Part shown: positions 1-8,756 of the stretch, in pieces
Numbering within the stretch: position 1 is the stretch's first letter
How the letters are laid out: each line of letters begins with the position of its first letter
Assembly (NCBI RefSeq): GCF_005876955.1
Contig: NZ_SSCL01000014.1
Coordinates: 43,409-107,408 of the forward strand
Reading direction: 5' to 3'
Origin: Sinomonas gamaensis
Lineage (GTDB): Bacteria; Actinomycetota; Actinomycetes; Actinomycetales; Micrococcaceae
DNA length: 64,000 nt
Position numbers and translations under genes: made by a program
Notes under the pieces: generated by a model
The model's database searches: none
What the model was told of the DNA's origin: nothing
Seen by the model: the letters and a program-made list of their open reading frames with translations, nothing else

Positions 1-777
1 CGGGGCGACCTCGGTCGTGTCGCCGATCTTCTGCACGGCACCGTTCGTCTGGGTGACCGCATATCCAATGATGGGCGAGTCGGCGGACATGGCGTCAAGA
101 GCGCCGTTGACGAGCCGCGTGTTGAGGTCGGTCTGCGCCGCGAGGGAGACGATGTCGATCGCCTTCTTGCCGGACGACATGCACTTGTCGCTGAGGGTCT
201 TCACTTCGTCGGCTTCGGTCGTGCCGGTCTGGACGCCGATGGTCTTGCCGCAGACGTCGTCAACCGAGAAGTTCTTCGGGTTGCCCTTCTGGACCGCCCA
301 GGCGACGCCGGCGTTGAAGTAGCTCACGAAGTTGACCGCCTGAAGGCGCTCCTTGGTGATGGTGAAGGAGCTGATGCCGAGGTCGTACTTGGGGCCGAGG
401 GCCGGGAGGATGCCCGTGAAGTCGGCCGTCTGGACGTCGGCCTTGAGGCCGAGAGTCGCCGCGATCGCCTTGGCGAAGTCGACGTCGTAGCCCATCGGGG
501 TGTGGTTGTCCGAACCGCCGAGGAACTCGGCCGGAGCGTACGTCGTGTCGGAGCCGACGACGAGCGTGCCCTTGGACTTGATCGCGGCGGGCACCTGCGA
601 CGCCAGCGAGTCGTCCTTCTGGACGGTGCTCGGATCGAAGCTGGCGGCGGCCGAGCCCGAGCCCGCCGGCTTCGCACCGCCGCCCGTCTCGGAAGCGTTC
701 GTGCAGGCGGTGAGCGCAAGCGCGCCCACGGCGAGGACCACGGCGCCCTTGGCAGCGAACTTCGTGGAGAAAGTCAT
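1..777 (-). CDS. ABC transporter substrate-binding lipoprotein, amino-acid type (C-terminus cut by window edge)
   Basis: Reads leftward from ATG at 777 and runs off the window, so the C-terminus is missing. The N-terminus is a lipoprotein signal: positively charged start, hydrophobic run and lipobox LALTAC at about residues 20-25, followed by a Ser/Gly/Ala-rich linker. The mature part has the bacterial periplasmic binding protein family 3 pattern: GTLVVGSDTTYAPAEF, then GYDVDFAKAIAATLGL, FTGILPALGPKYD and GKTIGVQTGTT. Family 3 proteins bind polar amino acids outside the membrane and hand them to a permease; the exact ligand cannot be read. The Shine-Dalgarno AAGGGA lies about 9 nt upstream. 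The permease and ATPase genes would lie beyond position 1. Confidence 0.85.
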   Translation of the reverse strand, partial: MTFSTKFAAKGAVVLAVGALALTACTNASETGGGAKPAGSGSAAASFDPSTVQKDDSLASQVPAAIKSKGTLVVGSDTTYAPAEFLGGSDNHTPMGYDVDFAKAIAATLGLKADVQTADFTGILPALGPKYDLGISSFTITKERLQAVNFVSYFNAGVAWAVQKGNPKNFSVDDVCGKTIGVQTGTTEADEVKTLSDKCMSSGKKAIDIVSLAAQTDLNTRLVNGALDAMSADSPIIGYAVTQTNGAVQKIGDTTEVAP

Positions 778-828
778 ATGTCGTCCCTTACTTGGAGGTA
801 CTGGCAATCAGGTGCTAGAGCGACATCC

Positions 829-851
829 ATCCTAGCCGGTCCTCAGACCGG
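829..851 (-). promoter_or_regulatory. Probable promoter and operator of the binding-protein gene
   Basis: On the minus strand a -10 box TAGGAT occupies 829-834, about 50 nt before the ATG at 777. Immediately upstream is a 6-bp inverted repeat, CCGGTC-ctca-GACCGG (836-851), placed between the -10 and the expected -35. That position suits a repressor site. No regulator is adjacent in the window and the -35 is weak. Confidence 0.35.
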
Positions 852-893
852 TGAGATGTTCGTCACATGCAACTTTCGTTTCACCATTGGACA

Positions 894-927
894 ACAAAAG
901 GGGATACCGCGCAAGCCCACCGCGCGG
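894..927 (-). terminator. Possible terminator of menF
   Basis: On the minus strand, downstream of the menF stop, CCGCGC and GCGCGG arms (922-927 and 907-912) form a short hairpin, followed by a pyrimidine-rich run ending in TTTTGTTG. The stem is short, so termination is only probable. Confidence 0.4.
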
Positions 928-950
928 GGAAGCTTCTGGAATGCCAGACG

Positions 951-2243
951 TCAGCGCTCAACTCCGAGCGCCTCGAGCATGGGCCGAAACTTGGCCCACG
1001 ACTCTGCGAGTTCCGCCTGCGGCACAGAGCCGTCCACGATCCCGCACCCCGCGTACAGGCGGGCCGCCGTCGTCCCCTCGAGAACAGCTCCGCGCAGGGC
1101 GATACCGAACTCGCCGTTGCCGGCGCCGTCGAGCCAGCCGACGGGACCGGCGTAGGGTCCTCGGTCGAGCTCCTCGAGCTCCCGGAGGAGCTCGCCAGCC
1201 ACCCGGGTCGGCGTCCCGCAGACGGCGGCGGTCGGATGCAGGGCGTTCACGAGCGCGAGCGGGGTGGGTACGTGCCCCTCGATCTCCGCGAGCTCGGCCT
1301 TGACGTCGGACGCGAGGTGGAACACGTTCGGCAGTTCGAGGATGAACGGCTCGTCGTGGGCGTTGAGCGCCTCCGAGAATGGCTCGAGCGCGGTGGTGAG
1401 CGACTCGATCGCGATCTGGTGCTCGTGGCGCTGCTTCGCCGATCCCGCGAGGACCCGCTCCGCATAGCCCGGTCCAGCGCCGTCGGCGTCCCGACGATCG
1501 AGCGTTCCGGCGAGGACGCGCGCCTGCGCGGTACGCCCCTCGACTTGGATGAGCATCTCCGGCGTCGCTCCGACCAAGCCGTCAACGCCGTAGACCCAGC
1601 AATCGCGGTACGCCGACGCAAGGCGGCGCAGCACGCGGTCCCGCGAAATCCCGCCGTCGTCCTCCACCACCACATCTCGGGCGAGGACGAGCTTCTCAAG
1701 CTCCCCCGAGCGGATGTGCCGGACCCCGGACGCCACCGCCTCCATCCAGCGCTGCTCCCCGAGCCGCCCCGAGCGGATGGTGAGGTGGCTTCCGTTCGCG
1801 ACGCCCGACGGCCGCGGCTCGAGCCAGTGGTCGACGGCGGCACGCAGCGCGCGTTCGGAGGGCGCGGTTCCGTCCGTGGTGAGCTGGGTGGCCCACGCAC
1901 GGCCGTCCCGGATGCCGACGACGATCTCGGGCACCACGAGCCGCGACTCGTACTGGGACGTCCGGGAGAAGGCGAATGATCCGAAGGCGAGGGGTCCAGT
2001 GCCGGGATGCTGGAGCGGGTCGATGACGTCGGCGTCCAGCGTGAGCTGCTTCCACCACGCTTCGGCTTCGATGAAGCGGTCGGGGCCGGTGACCGTGTAC
2101 CGCGCGCTCTCCCCGAAGCCGAGATGGCCCTCGCCCCGGCGGATCCAGCACAGCGCAGACGGCTCAGTGATCGCGTCCGCCAAATCGCCGAGGGGGAAGG
2201 TCTCGCCCAGATCGACGGTGAGGGCGCGCAGGGGGGAGGTCAT
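951..2243 (-). CDS. menF: Isochorismate synthase
   Basis: 430 residues, the usual length for the MenF/EntC/DhbC family of chorismate-binding enzymes. It converts chorismate to isochorismate, the first committed step of menaquinone synthesis. Visible family blocks include SGELEKLVLARDV (about 225), the long catalytic block from AGSAKQRHEHQ to ELPNVFHL (about 280-335), ALHPTAAVCGTP, and the C-terminal GNGEFGIALRGA and LYAGCGIVDGS with the Mg-binding acidic residues. A siderophore or salicylate role is possible in other bacteria, but the menG, menJ and polyprenyl synthase genes 2-5 kb away favour menaquinone. A -10-like TACCCT on the minus strand at 2256-2261, a few nt upstream of the ATG, suggests a very short leader. 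Confidence 0.9.
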   Translation of the reverse strand: MTSPLRALTVDLGETFPLGDLADAITEPSALCWIRRGEGHLGFGESARYTVTGPDRFIEAEAWWKQLTLDADVIDPLQHPGTGPLAFGSFAFSRTSQYESRLVVPEIVVGIRDGRAWATQLTTDGTAPSERALRAAVDHWLEPRPSGVANGSHLTIRSGRLGEQRWMEAVASGVRHIRSGELEKLVLARDVVVEDDGGISRDRVLRRLASAYRDCWVYGVDGLVGATPEMLIQVEGRTAQARVLAGTLDRRDADGAGPGYAERVLAGSAKQRHEHQIAIESLTTALEPFSEALNAHDEPFILELPNVFHLASDVKAELAEIEGHVPTPLALVNALHPTAAVCGTPTRVAGELLRELEELDRGPYAGPVGWLDGAGNGEFGIALRGAVLEGTTAARLYAGCGIVDGSVPQAELAESWAKFRPMLEALGVER

Positions 2244-2274
2244 GATGGATCAAGGGTACTTGTTGTGTGCCGCC

Positions 2275-3009
2275 CTACCGGCGCGCGGGCCGCGCAGGGC
2301 GCCGCTCCGGCCCACGGGGGACTCGGAAGAGCTCGGGCCGTGCTGTCTGGATCTGATCGAGGTCGTCGAGCACGAACCGGAGATGCGAGCGCAGCTCCTC
2401 CTGGGCGGTATCGAGGCTCCCCGAGGCGATGGCGTCGTGGAGCCGCCGATGGTCGGCCGCGTACTCGGCGATCGAGCGGTAGCCGCTCAGCCCGAGATAC
2501 CGGGCCCGGTCCAGATGTCCCTTGGCGCTCTGCACGGCTGCCCACGCAAAGTCGTGGCCGGCGATCCCGAGCAATGTGCGGTGGAAGTGCTCGTCGAGCG
2601 GATAGAACTCCTCCGGCGTGCTGCAGGCGTCCTGGGCGGCGAGGATCCCCTCGACCTCCGCCCCCAGCTCGGGCGTCCACTTCGCGACGCACGCCTCGAG
2701 GGAGGCAATCTCGATGGCCTCGCGGATGAACTGGGCCTGCCGCACCATGTCGGGATCGATGAGGGATACGTAGCTGCCGCGCTGCGGCCGCACGTCCACG
2801 AGCCCTTCCTGTGCCAGGAGGAGGAGCGCCTCGCGCACTGGGGTGCGGCTGAGGTCGAGCCGGAGCGCCAGGTCGTTCTCGCTCAGCAGCGCCCCGGGGG
2901 GCTCGTCGCCGCGGACGATCAGCTCGCGGATGTGCTCGTAGGCAAGCTCGCGGTTCGACGGCGGGCGGACGGCTGACGGCGTCGGCTCGCCCGGGAGGGA
3001 CGGGGCCAT
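2275..3009 (-). CDS. GntR-family regulator, FadR/FCD subfamily
   Basis: 244 residues from ATG 3009. The N-terminus is a winged helix: the segment LAYEHIRELIVRGDEPPGALLSE, then RLDLSRTPVREALLLLAQEGLVDVRPQRGSYVS, the classic GntR recognition region. The C-terminal half is an all-helical FCD ligand domain; conserved His and Asp positions (LDEHFHRTLL, DHRRLHDAI) suit metal-dependent binding of a sugar acid or carboxylate. It is divergent from the idonate-type dehydrogenase with about 90 bp between them, so that gene is the likely target. An in-frame start at 3042 exists, but TAGTCT seven nt before the ATG at 3009 fits a leaderless transcript, so 3009 is preferred. Confidence 0.88.
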   Translation of the reverse strand: MAPSLPGEPTPSAVRPPSNRELAYEHIRELIVRGDEPPGALLSENDLALRLDLSRTPVREALLLLAQEGLVDVRPQRGSYVSLIDPDMVRQAQFIREAIEIASLEACVAKWTPELGAEVEGILAAQDACSTPEEFYPLDEHFHRTLLGIAGHDFAWAAVQSAKGHLDRARYLGLSGYRSIAEYAADHRRLHDAIASGSLDTAQEELRSHLRFVLDDLDQIQTARPELFRVPRGPERRPARPARR

Positions 3010-3033
3010 GGGTCCAAGACTAGGGGCGCACAC

Positions 3034-3096
3034 GTGGCACATCTAGTATGGCAGTGCGTACAATGGCTTCGACCCCACCCTTTCCGTCAGGAGGAA
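3034..3096 (+). promoter_or_regulatory. Promoter region of the idonate-type dehydrogenase
   Basis: TACAAT at 3059-3064 matches the -10 consensus at five of six positions. A weak GTGGCA (3034-3039) lies 19 bp upstream. A good Shine-Dalgarno, AGGAGG, precedes the ATG at 3100. The GntR promoter faces the other way from the same gap. No clean palindromic GntR operator was found by eye. Confidence 0.45.
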
Positions 3097-3099
3097 CCC

Positions 3100-4116
3100 A
3101 TGAGCCTGGCCGTCGTCGTCCATGCAGCCGGAGATCTGCGCCTCGACCCCATCGAGTCCAGCGGGCTCGGCCCGCAGGACGCTCTGGTCGACATCGAGTA
3201 CGGGGGCATCTGCGGCAGCGACCTCCACTACGTCAAGCACGGTGCCGCGGGGCTCAGCATCCTCAAGGATCCGCTGATCCTCGGGCACGAGGTCGCCGGC
3301 CGGATCGCGGCGCTCGGCTCCGAGGTCAGCGGTTTTGAGGTGGGCCAGGCCGTGGCGATCCATCCCGCGACCGTGTGCGGCGAGTGCGAGTTCTGCACGT
3401 CCGGCCGCCCCAACCTCTGCGGCTCCGTCCGCTACCTCGGCTCGGCCGCGTACCGCCCGCACACCCAAGGCGCGTTCGCCGCGCAGAAGATCGTCCCCGC
3501 TGGCCAGCTCCGGCCGGTGCCCGAGGGCGTGAGCACGCGGCTCGCTTCCGTGGCCGAGCCCCTTGGCGTGGCCATCCACGCCGTGAACCGCGCGGGATCG
3601 GTGGAGGGGAAGACCGTCCTCGTCAACGGTGCCGGCCCCATCGGCGTCCTCGTGGTGGCCGCGGCTCGCAAGGCGGGCGCCGCGCGCGTCGTGGCCAGCG
3701 ATCTGGCCTCCGCGTCCCTTGAGATCGCCCGCCGCATGGGAGCGGACGACGTCGTCAACCTCGCCGAAGGCGGCTCCCTCCCTGAGACGGACGTCGTCTT
3801 CGAGGCCTCGGGCGCCCCTCCCGCTGTGACGAGCGTGCTGCGCGCGGTCAAGCGCGGGGGCGTCGTGGTGCAGGTGGGCAACCTCCCGGCAGGCACCCTT
3901 GAGGTGTCCCTCGCCGAGCTCGTCTTCCGCGAGATCGACTACCGCGGAACGTTCCGCTTCATCGACGAGATCTCGACGGCGCTCGAGTACCTGGCCGAAG
4001 GCCTCGACGTGGAGCCGATGCTCACTCACGAGTTCCCCGTCGACGATGCGGTCGAGGCATTCCGCGTCGCGGGCGACCGCAGCACGGGGTCCTCGAAGGT
4101 GCTCCTGAAGTTCTGA
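3100..4116 (+). CDS. Zinc-dependent alcohol dehydrogenase, L-idonate 5-dehydrogenase-like
   Basis: 338 residues, a medium-chain dehydrogenase. The N-terminal catalytic domain has [17 protein letters not shown], whose Cys is the catalytic zinc ligand, LGHEVAG (the conserved GHE), and the structural-zinc Cys cluster [15 protein letters not shown]. The Rossmann domain has [11 protein letters not shown] at about 185. GSDLHY resembles E. coli IdnD and sorbitol dehydrogenases more than alcohol dehydrogenases, so oxidation of L-idonate to 5-ketogluconate is the best guess; another polyol is possible. AGGAGG supports the ATG at 3100. It is probably controlled by the divergent GntR gene. Confidence 0.8.
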   Translation: MSLAVVVHAAGDLRLDPIESSGLGPQDALVDIEYGGICGSDLHYVKHGAAGLSILKDPLILGHEVAGRIAALGSEVSGFEVGQAVAIHPATVCGECEFCTSGRPNLCGSVRYLGSAAYRPHTQGAFAAQKIVPAGQLRPVPEGVSTRLASVAEPLGVAIHAVNRAGSVEGKTVLVNGAGPIGVLVVAAARKAGAARVVASDLASASLEIARRMGADDVVNLAEGGSLPETDVVFEASGAPPAVTSVLRAVKRGGVVVQVGNLPAGTLEVSLAELVFREIDYRGTFRFIDEISTALEYLAEGLDVEPMLTHEFPVDDAVEAFRVAGDRSTGSSKVLLKF

Positions 4117-4156
4117 CGTGCCAGAAGCCGCGCGGAAGTTTGGCAGAATGGGGCGG

Positions 4157-4924
4157 GTGACCAGCACAGGCAAGAGGGCATCCCTCCAGAAGCTCCCCGA
4201 GGAAGTGGCGAGCATGTTCGACGATGTGGCGCCCCGCTACGACGTCGTCAACGACATCCTCTCCCTCGGCCAGACCCGCCGCTGGCGCAAGGTGGTCTTC
4301 GACGCCGTCGGCGCCCAGCCGGGCCAGCGGGTACTGGACCTCGCGGCCGGGACGGGCACGTCGTCCGAGCCGTACGCGGATGCAGGCATCGACGTCATCG
4401 CCTGTGACTTCTCGCTCGGGATGCTCAAGGTCGGCAAGCGCCGTCGTCCGGACATCGACTTCATCGCGGGGGACGCCACGAAGCTGCCGTTCGCAGACAA
4501 CGCGTTCGACGCCGTCACCATCTCGTTCGGCCTGCGCAACGTCAGCAACCCGCATGCCGCGCTGCGCGAGATGCTCCGCGTCACCAAGCCCGGCGGGAAG
4601 CTCGTGGTCGCGGAGTTCTCCTCGCCGGTGAACCCCTTGTGGCGAACCATGTACCTCGAGTACCTCATGCGGGCCCTCCCGCCGATTGCCCGCAAGGCAT
4701 CCTCGAACCCGGATGCCTACGTCTATCTTGCCGAGTCCATCCGGGCCTGGCCCGACCAGGACCACCTCGCGGCCTGGCTGACCGAGGACGGCTGGGAGGA
4801 CGTGGCGTACCGCAACCTCTCGGGCGGGATCGTGGCCGTGCACCGCGCCACGAAGCCGGTCCCGGCCGGAGCGCACTCGGGTCCGGTCGAGAAGCTCCGC
4901 CGTGCCCGCCGCTCGGCCGGCTGA
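4157..4924 (+). CDS. menG: Demethylmenaquinone methyltransferase
   Basis: 255 residues from GTG 4157. It adds the last ring methyl to demethylmenaquinone using S-adenosylmethionine. The UbiE/MenG signature is clear: [28 protein letters not shown] motif [10 protein letters not shown] (about 62), [25 protein letters not shown] and the C-terminal [14 protein letters not shown]. An ATG lies at 4148, but CAGAAT seven nt before the GTG and the absence of a Shine-Dalgarno favour a leaderless GTG start. menJ begins 10 bp after the stop and the polyprenyl synthase follows, so the three genes form a menaquinone tail-and-ring finishing unit. Confidence 0.92.
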   Translation: MTSTGKRASLQKLPEEVASMFDDVAPRYDVVNDILSLGQTRRWRKVVFDAVGAQPGQRVLDLAAGTGTSSEPYADAGIDVIACDFSLGMLKVGKRRRPDIDFIAGDATKLPFADNAFDAVTISFGLRNVSNPHAALREMLRVTKPGGKLVVAEFSSPVNPLWRTMYLEYLMRALPPIARKASSNPDAYVYLAESIRAWPDQDHLAAWLTEDGWEDVAYRNLSGGIVAVHRATKPVPAGAHSGPVEKLRRARRSAG

Positions 4925-4934
4925 AACTCTTCCA

Positions 4935-6197
4935 ATGCAGGTTCTGATCGTCGGGGCCGGTCCGGCCGGCTCGACCGCTGCCCACTATCTGGCGCGAGCC
5001 GGGGCAGACGTGACGGTTCTCGAGAAGACCCGTTTCCCGCGCGAGAAGGTCTGCGGGGACGGGCTGACACCGCGTGCCGTCCGCGAGATCCAGCTCTTGG
5101 GCCTCCCGCACGACGAGGCCGACGGCTGGCGGCGCAATCGCGGGCTGCGCCTCATCGCGGGAGGGCGGACGGTCGAGCTCGCGTGGCCATCGGGCGGCGA
5201 GTTCCCGGACTACGGCCTCATTCGAACGCGTCTCGGCTTCGACGAGGCGCTCGCCCGGCACGCCGAGTCCGCGGGCGCACGCCTCCTCGAGGGACACAGC
5301 GTGAGCGAGGTGCTGCGCGACGGCGCGGGGCGCGTGGTGGGCGCCCGCGCCCAGATCCTCGACGCGGACGGCCGGAAGACGGGGGAGACGCGCGACTTTC
5401 GAGCCGACGTCGTCCTTGCCGCCGACGGCAATTCGACGCGCGCCGCCGTGTCCTACGGCCTCGCGAAGCGCGACGACCGTCCGCTCGGCGTCGCGTACCG
5501 CACCTATTTCCGCAGCCCCCGCCACGAGGACGACTGGATGGAGGGCTGGCTTGAACTCCCCGGACGCGACGGCAAGCCGTTGCCCGGGTACGGCTGGGTC
5601 TTCGGCGTGGGCGACGGAACCTCGAACGTCGGGCTCGGGATCCTGAATTCATCCAAGGAGTTCGGCAGCCTCGACTACCGGCAGGTGCTGCGCGACTGGA
5701 CCGCGGCCATGCCCGAGGAGTGGGGCTTCGCGGAGCAGAACCAGGTCGGTCCGGTGCGGGGTGCCGCGCTGCCCATGGGCTTCAACCGCACCCCGCACGT
5801 GGTGCCGGGCATGGCGCTTCTCGGCGACGCGGGCGGCATGGTGAGCCCCTTCAACGGCGAGGGCATCAGCTACGCCATGGAGTCGGGACGCTACGCGGCC
5901 CAGTTCCTCGCCGACGCGAGCGGAGGGGCCGACGTCGACCATCGCCTCCGCGCCTACGCGGACCACGTGCGGGGCGAGTGGGGGAGCCACTTCACGCTCG
6001 GCCGGACGTTCGCCGCGCTGATCGGCCGTCCGGCGGTCATGCGCCTTGCGCTGCGGACCGGGATGCCGATCCCCGCGCTCATGCGCGTGGTCGTCCGGCT
6101 GCTCGCCAATCTCACCGAACCGCGCAGAGGGGGCCTCGAGGACCGAGCCATCCGCCTGCTCGAGTCGTTGACGCCCGCAACCAAGAACACGCACTAG
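4935..6197 (+). CDS. menJ: Geranylgeranyl reductase family flavoprotein, menaquinone side-chain reductase
   Basis: 420 residues. The N-terminal dinucleotide-binding motif is VLIVGAGPAGSTAAHYLARAGADV. Next come the family marker FPREKVCGDGLTPRAV (about 34-50) and a second FAD motif, GMALLGDAGGMVSPFNGEGISYAMESG (about 290). In Mycobacterium tuberculosis the homologous MenJ saturates one isoprene unit of menaquinone, and its gene also lies beside the methyltransferase and polyprenyl synthase genes, the order seen here. Micrococcaceae commonly have MK-9(H2) or similar, which fits. An archaeal-type lipid reductase role is unlikely. Start: ATG 4935 just after menG; the in-frame ATG at 4902 would overlap menG. 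Confidence 0.88.
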   Translation: MQVLIVGAGPAGSTAAHYLARAGADVTVLEKTRFPREKVCGDGLTPRAVREIQLLGLPHDEADGWRRNRGLRLIAGGRTVELAWPSGGEFPDYGLIRTRLGFDEALARHAESAGARLLEGHSVSEVLRDGAGRVVGARAQILDADGRKTGETRDFRADVVLAADGNSTRAAVSYGLAKRDDRPLGVAYRTYFRSPRHEDDWMEGWLELPGRDGKPLPGYGWVFGVGDGTSNVGLGILNSSKEFGSLDYRQVLRDWTAAMPEEWGFAEQNQVGPVRGAALPMGFNRTPHVVPGMALLGDAGGMVSPFNGEGISYAMESGRYAAQFLADASGGADVDHRLRAYADHVRGEWGSHFTLGRTFAALIGRPAVMRLALRTGMPIPALMRVVVRLLANLTEPRRGGLEDRAIRLLESLTPATKNTH

Positions 6198-6210
6198 TTA
6201 GGCTTGACCC

Positions 6211-7311
6211 GTGACGAACACTGAACACAGCTGGACCCACGCGGGCCATGGGCGCCCAGAGGCGTCCGAGCCGGCCCCGACGACGACGGCCATCGCCGCC
6301 GGGATCCAGCTGCCCGCCGGATTCGCTGCGATCGCGAGCGATCCCGAGCTCGGTCCGGCCATCACGACGAACATGGCCCGCGTCGAGAAGCGGCTGCGGG
6401 AAGCCATCGCGAACTCCGATCCGCTCGCGGACGCCACGAGCCGCCACCTCGTCGAAGCCGGCGGCAAGCGGATACGTCCCCTGCTCACCCTCCTGTGCTC
6501 GCACCTCGGGGACTGGACGCGGCCCGAGGTCCTCCAGGCGGCCGCCGTCGTCGAGCTCACGCACCTGGCGACCCTGTATCACGACGACGTGATGGATTCG
6601 GCCCCCTACCGTCGGGGCGCGCCCACGGCCCACGAGGTCTGGGGCAACACGGTGGCGATCCTCACGGGCGACCTGATCTTCGCACGCGCCTCGATCCTCG
6701 TCTCGGAGCTCGGGGGACGGGCGCTCGCGATCCAAGCGCGCACGTTCGAGCGGCTCTGCCTTGGCCAGCTGCACGAGACCGTGGGCCCGCGAGAGGACGA
6801 GGACCCCGTGGACCATTACATCTCCGTGCTCGCGGACAAGACCGGTTCGCTCATCGCCGCGTCGGGCCAGATGGGTGCGATCTTTGCCGGTGCTCCCGAC
6901 GAGTACGAGGACGTGCTGGTGAAGTACGGCGAGAACGTGGGGGTGGCGTTCCAGCTCGCCGACGACGTGATCGACGTGACCGGCGGCAAGGTGACCTCCG
7001 GCAAGTCCGCCGGGACTGATCTCCGCGAGGGCGTGCCGACGCTTCCGGTGCTCCTGCTGCGCCGGGCCGCGTCCGACGGCGATGCCTCCGCCGCCGAGGT
7101 GCTCCGCCTCGTCGACGGCGACCTCACGTCCGACGAGGCCCTCGCCAAGGCCGTCGCGGCGCTTTCCGCGCATCCCGTCACCAACGACGCCTGGGCCGCT
7201 GCCCGCGAGTGGGCCGACGCGGCGAAGGCCGCCCTGTCCCCGCTGCCCGACGGGGTGGTGAAGGCCTCGCTCGCGGCGTTCGCGGACGCCGTCGTCGATC
7301 GCAGGGCCTAG
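6211..7311 (+). CDS. Long-chain polyprenyl diphosphate synthase
   Basis: 366 residues. It condenses isopentenyl diphosphate onto an allylic primer to build the menaquinone side chain. Trans-prenyltransferase marks are complete: GGKRIRP (about 84), the first Asp-rich motif YHDDVMDSAP (about 125), and the second, FQLADDVIDVTG (about 247), then GKSAGTDLREG. Product length (hepta- to nonaprenyl) cannot be read, but position beside menG and menJ fixes the pathway. The first 50 residues are a low-complexity extension. The GTG at 6211 has TAGGCT exactly six nt upstream, so the mRNA is probably leaderless and the gene can be transcribed separately from menJ, 13 bp away. Confidence 0.9.
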   Translation: MTNTEHSWTHAGHGRPEASEPAPTTTAIAAGIQLPAGFAAIASDPELGPAITTNMARVEKRLREAIANSDPLADATSRHLVEAGGKRIRPLLTLLCSHLGDWTRPEVLQAAAVVELTHLATLYHDDVMDSAPYRRGAPTAHEVWGNTVAILTGDLIFARASILVSELGGRALAIQARTFERLCLGQLHETVGPREDEDPVDHYISVLADKTGSLIAASGQMGAIFAGAPDEYEDVLVKYGENVGVAFQLADDVIDVTGGKVTSGKSAGTDLREGVPTLPVLLLRRAASDGDASAAEVLRLVDGDLTSDEALAKAVAALSAHPVTNDAWAAAREWADAAKAALSPLPDGVVKASLAAFADAVVDRRA

Positions 7312-7346
7312 GAGCGGCGCTCATATCGGTTCGGCTTAAAACGGTT

Positions 7347-7390
7347 GGGCCCTGGTTGGCGGAGTACCGCTTCCCAGGGCCCGTTTCCGT
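7347..7390 (+). terminator. Terminator of the menG-menJ-polyprenyl synthase unit
   Basis: A 9-bp perfect stem, GGGCCCTGG (7347-7355) with CCAGGGCCC (7374-7382), has an inner TGGCGG/CCGCTT-like pairing and is followed by GTTTCCGTT. It sits 35 bp past the stop. Confidence 0.65.
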
Positions 7391-7400
7391 TCGCACCCGA

Positions 7401-7454
7401 ATCCACTGGAGGCTGAAGTGGATCCGGTAACAAGCATATGACAGATCTGTCATA
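7401..7454. other. Two adjacent inverted repeats in a convergent gap
   Basis: ATCCACT/AGTGGAT (7401-7423) is followed by the perfect 18-bp palindrome TATGACAGATCTGTCATA (7437-7454). Both lie between two terminators of converging genes, in a visibly AT-richer stretch. There is no reading frame over them and no known element was recognised. Confidence 0.6.
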
Positions 7455-7511
7455 AGTCCAGTGCTTTCCGTCAAATTTTTTTTCGGGCCCTCCGAGTCCC
7501 GCGGCGGCAAC

Positions 7512-7553
7512 AAAAAAGTCACCCTCTCGCGGAGAAGTCCGCTTGAGGGTGAC
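7512..7553 (-). terminator. Intrinsic terminator of the 142-residue protein gene
   Basis: On the minus strand, GTCACCCTC (7545-7553) pairs with GAGGGTGAC (7518-7526) over nine bp, and a run of six T follows directly (A run at 7512-7517 on the plus strand). This is a textbook rho-independent terminator, a rarity in this window. Confidence 0.88.
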
Positions 7554-7582
7554 TGGCGTGCGAGAAGGTGACTTCGCGGCCG

Positions 7583-8011
7583 TCAGACGTGCTCTTCGTC
7601 CTCTGAGAAGACCCAGTCGAACATGTCGAACGTGAACTCGGAGAACGTCCCGTCCTCGGAGACCCATTCCCCGCGCGCGTTGTTCTTCCGGTACACGATC
7701 GGGTCGGGCACGCGGAGGTCGCCGGAGCGGAAGCCCCAGGTGAACTGCTCGTCCTCGTCTTCGAGGAACATGAGGAAACCCTCCTCGTCGACCTCGAGCT
7801 CCTCCGGATCCCAGAAGTAGTGGTAGGCCTCCATGAGCTCGGAGCCGCCGAGGGCGAGGTAGAACTCGCGCAGAGCGAGCGGGATTGTGAAGGCGTGCTC
7901 CCCGAGGGCGTCATCGAGCTCGTCCTCCGAGATCCCATCGCTCGGGTTCCATGGATCGCCGAGGTACTTGGGAACAAGCGCGCGGAACTTCTCCAAGAAC
8001 ATCTCGCTCAT
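7583..8011 (-). CDS. Acidic SMI1/KNR4-like hypothetical protein
   Basis: 142 residues, strongly acidic in the second half (DPEELEVDEEGFLMFLEDEDEQ). The pattern ISEDELDDALGEHAFTIPLALREFYLALGG, then a hydrophobic strand and FWDPEEL, resembles SMI1/KNR4 or SUKH proteins, which often serve as immunity or scaffold proteins. No toxin gene is adjacent, so the role is unknown. The start at 8011 is chosen because TAGGAT lies seven nt upstream on the minus strand, the leaderless arrangement; an ATG at 8020 is also in frame. It is divergent from sirB with 58 bp between. Confidence 0.75.
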   Translation of the reverse strand: MSEMFLEKFRALVPKYLGDPWNPSDGISEDELDDALGEHAFTIPLALREFYLALGGSELMEAYHYFWDPEELEVDEEGFLMFLEDEDEQFTWGFRSGDLRVPDPIVYRKNNARGEWVSEDGTFSEFTFDMFDWVFSEDEEHV

Positions 8012-8069
8012 GACGTTCATCCTAATCACTCCGCCGGACGCCGGATCCTCGCCCCTGTAGGCTCCGACT

Positions 8070-8756
8070 ATGACCCAGCCGATCCTCGTCGCGTGTGCCC
8101 ACGGAACCAGCAACCCGGACGGCAAGGCCGCGATCCTCCGGGTCGTCGACGAGCTTCGTACCGCACGCCCCGACGTCACGGTGCTCGACGCCTACGTCGA
8201 CGTCCACGGTCCCGAGCTGCCCGACGTCGTCGCAGGCCTGCCCGCGGGGGTGCCCGCCGTCGTCGTGCCTCTTCTTCTGAGCGTCGGCTACCACGTGAAG
8301 GTGGACATCGGGCGCGCCGTGAAATCCCGCGAGCAGACGACGGCGGCCGCGCCCCTCGGTCCCGACGCGCGCCTTGCGGGGGTGCTCGCCGAACGGCTGG
8401 GGGAGGTGGGCCTGGGAGGGCAGGACGCCGTCGTGCTCGCGGCGGCAGGCTCGTCCAACCCCACGGCGGCCGAGGACGTCGAGCGGCTCGCCGACATGCT
8501 GCGCCACCTCATCCCGAACCGGATCCTGCCCGCCTACGGCGCGAGCGCGGAGCCGAACGTCCCGGACGCGGTCGCCGAGCTTCGTGCCGAGGAAACCGAT
8601 CGGGTGGTCATCGCGAGCTACCTCCTGGCCCCCGGCTACTTCCACGACCAGCTCGCGAAGGCGGGCGCGGACGCGGTCGCCGCTCCGCTCCTGCCGACGC
8701 CGGAGGTCGCGCGCATCGCCCTCGACCGCTTCGACGCGGCGCTCGCCGCCCTGTGA
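8070..8756 (+). CDS. sirB: Sirohydrochlorin chelatase (ferrochelatase), CbiX/SirB type
   Basis: 228 residues with two tandem CbiX-like halves. The first holds the metal-site His of VACAHGTSNPDGK (about 10) and the second His in SVGYHVKVDIGRAV (about 75); the second half carries LAAAGSSNP. It inserts Fe2+ into sirohydrochlorin to give siroheme, the cofactor of the sulfite reductase encoded 1.3 kb downstream. A cobalt chelatase role is unlikely because no cobalamin genes are near. ATG 8070 has TAGGCT six nt upstream, suggesting a leaderless mRNA. The MFS gene overlaps the stop by four nt. Confidence 0.88.
   Translation: MTQPILVACAHGTSNPDGKAAILRVVDELRTARPDVTVLDAYVDVHGPELPDVVAGLPAGVPAVVVPLLLSVGYHVKVDIGRAVKSREQTTAAAPLGPDARLAGVLAERLGEVGLGGQDAVVLAAAGSSNPTAAEDVERLADMLRHLIPNRILPAYGASAEPNVPDAVAELRAEETDRVVIASYLLAPGYFHDQLAKAGADAVAAPLLPTPEVARIALDRFDAALAAL

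Noticed and set aside
7820..8752. Upstream extension of the MFS frame through sirB.
   Set aside because: sirB is clearly coded in another frame and the GTGA overlap at 8753 gives a normal start.
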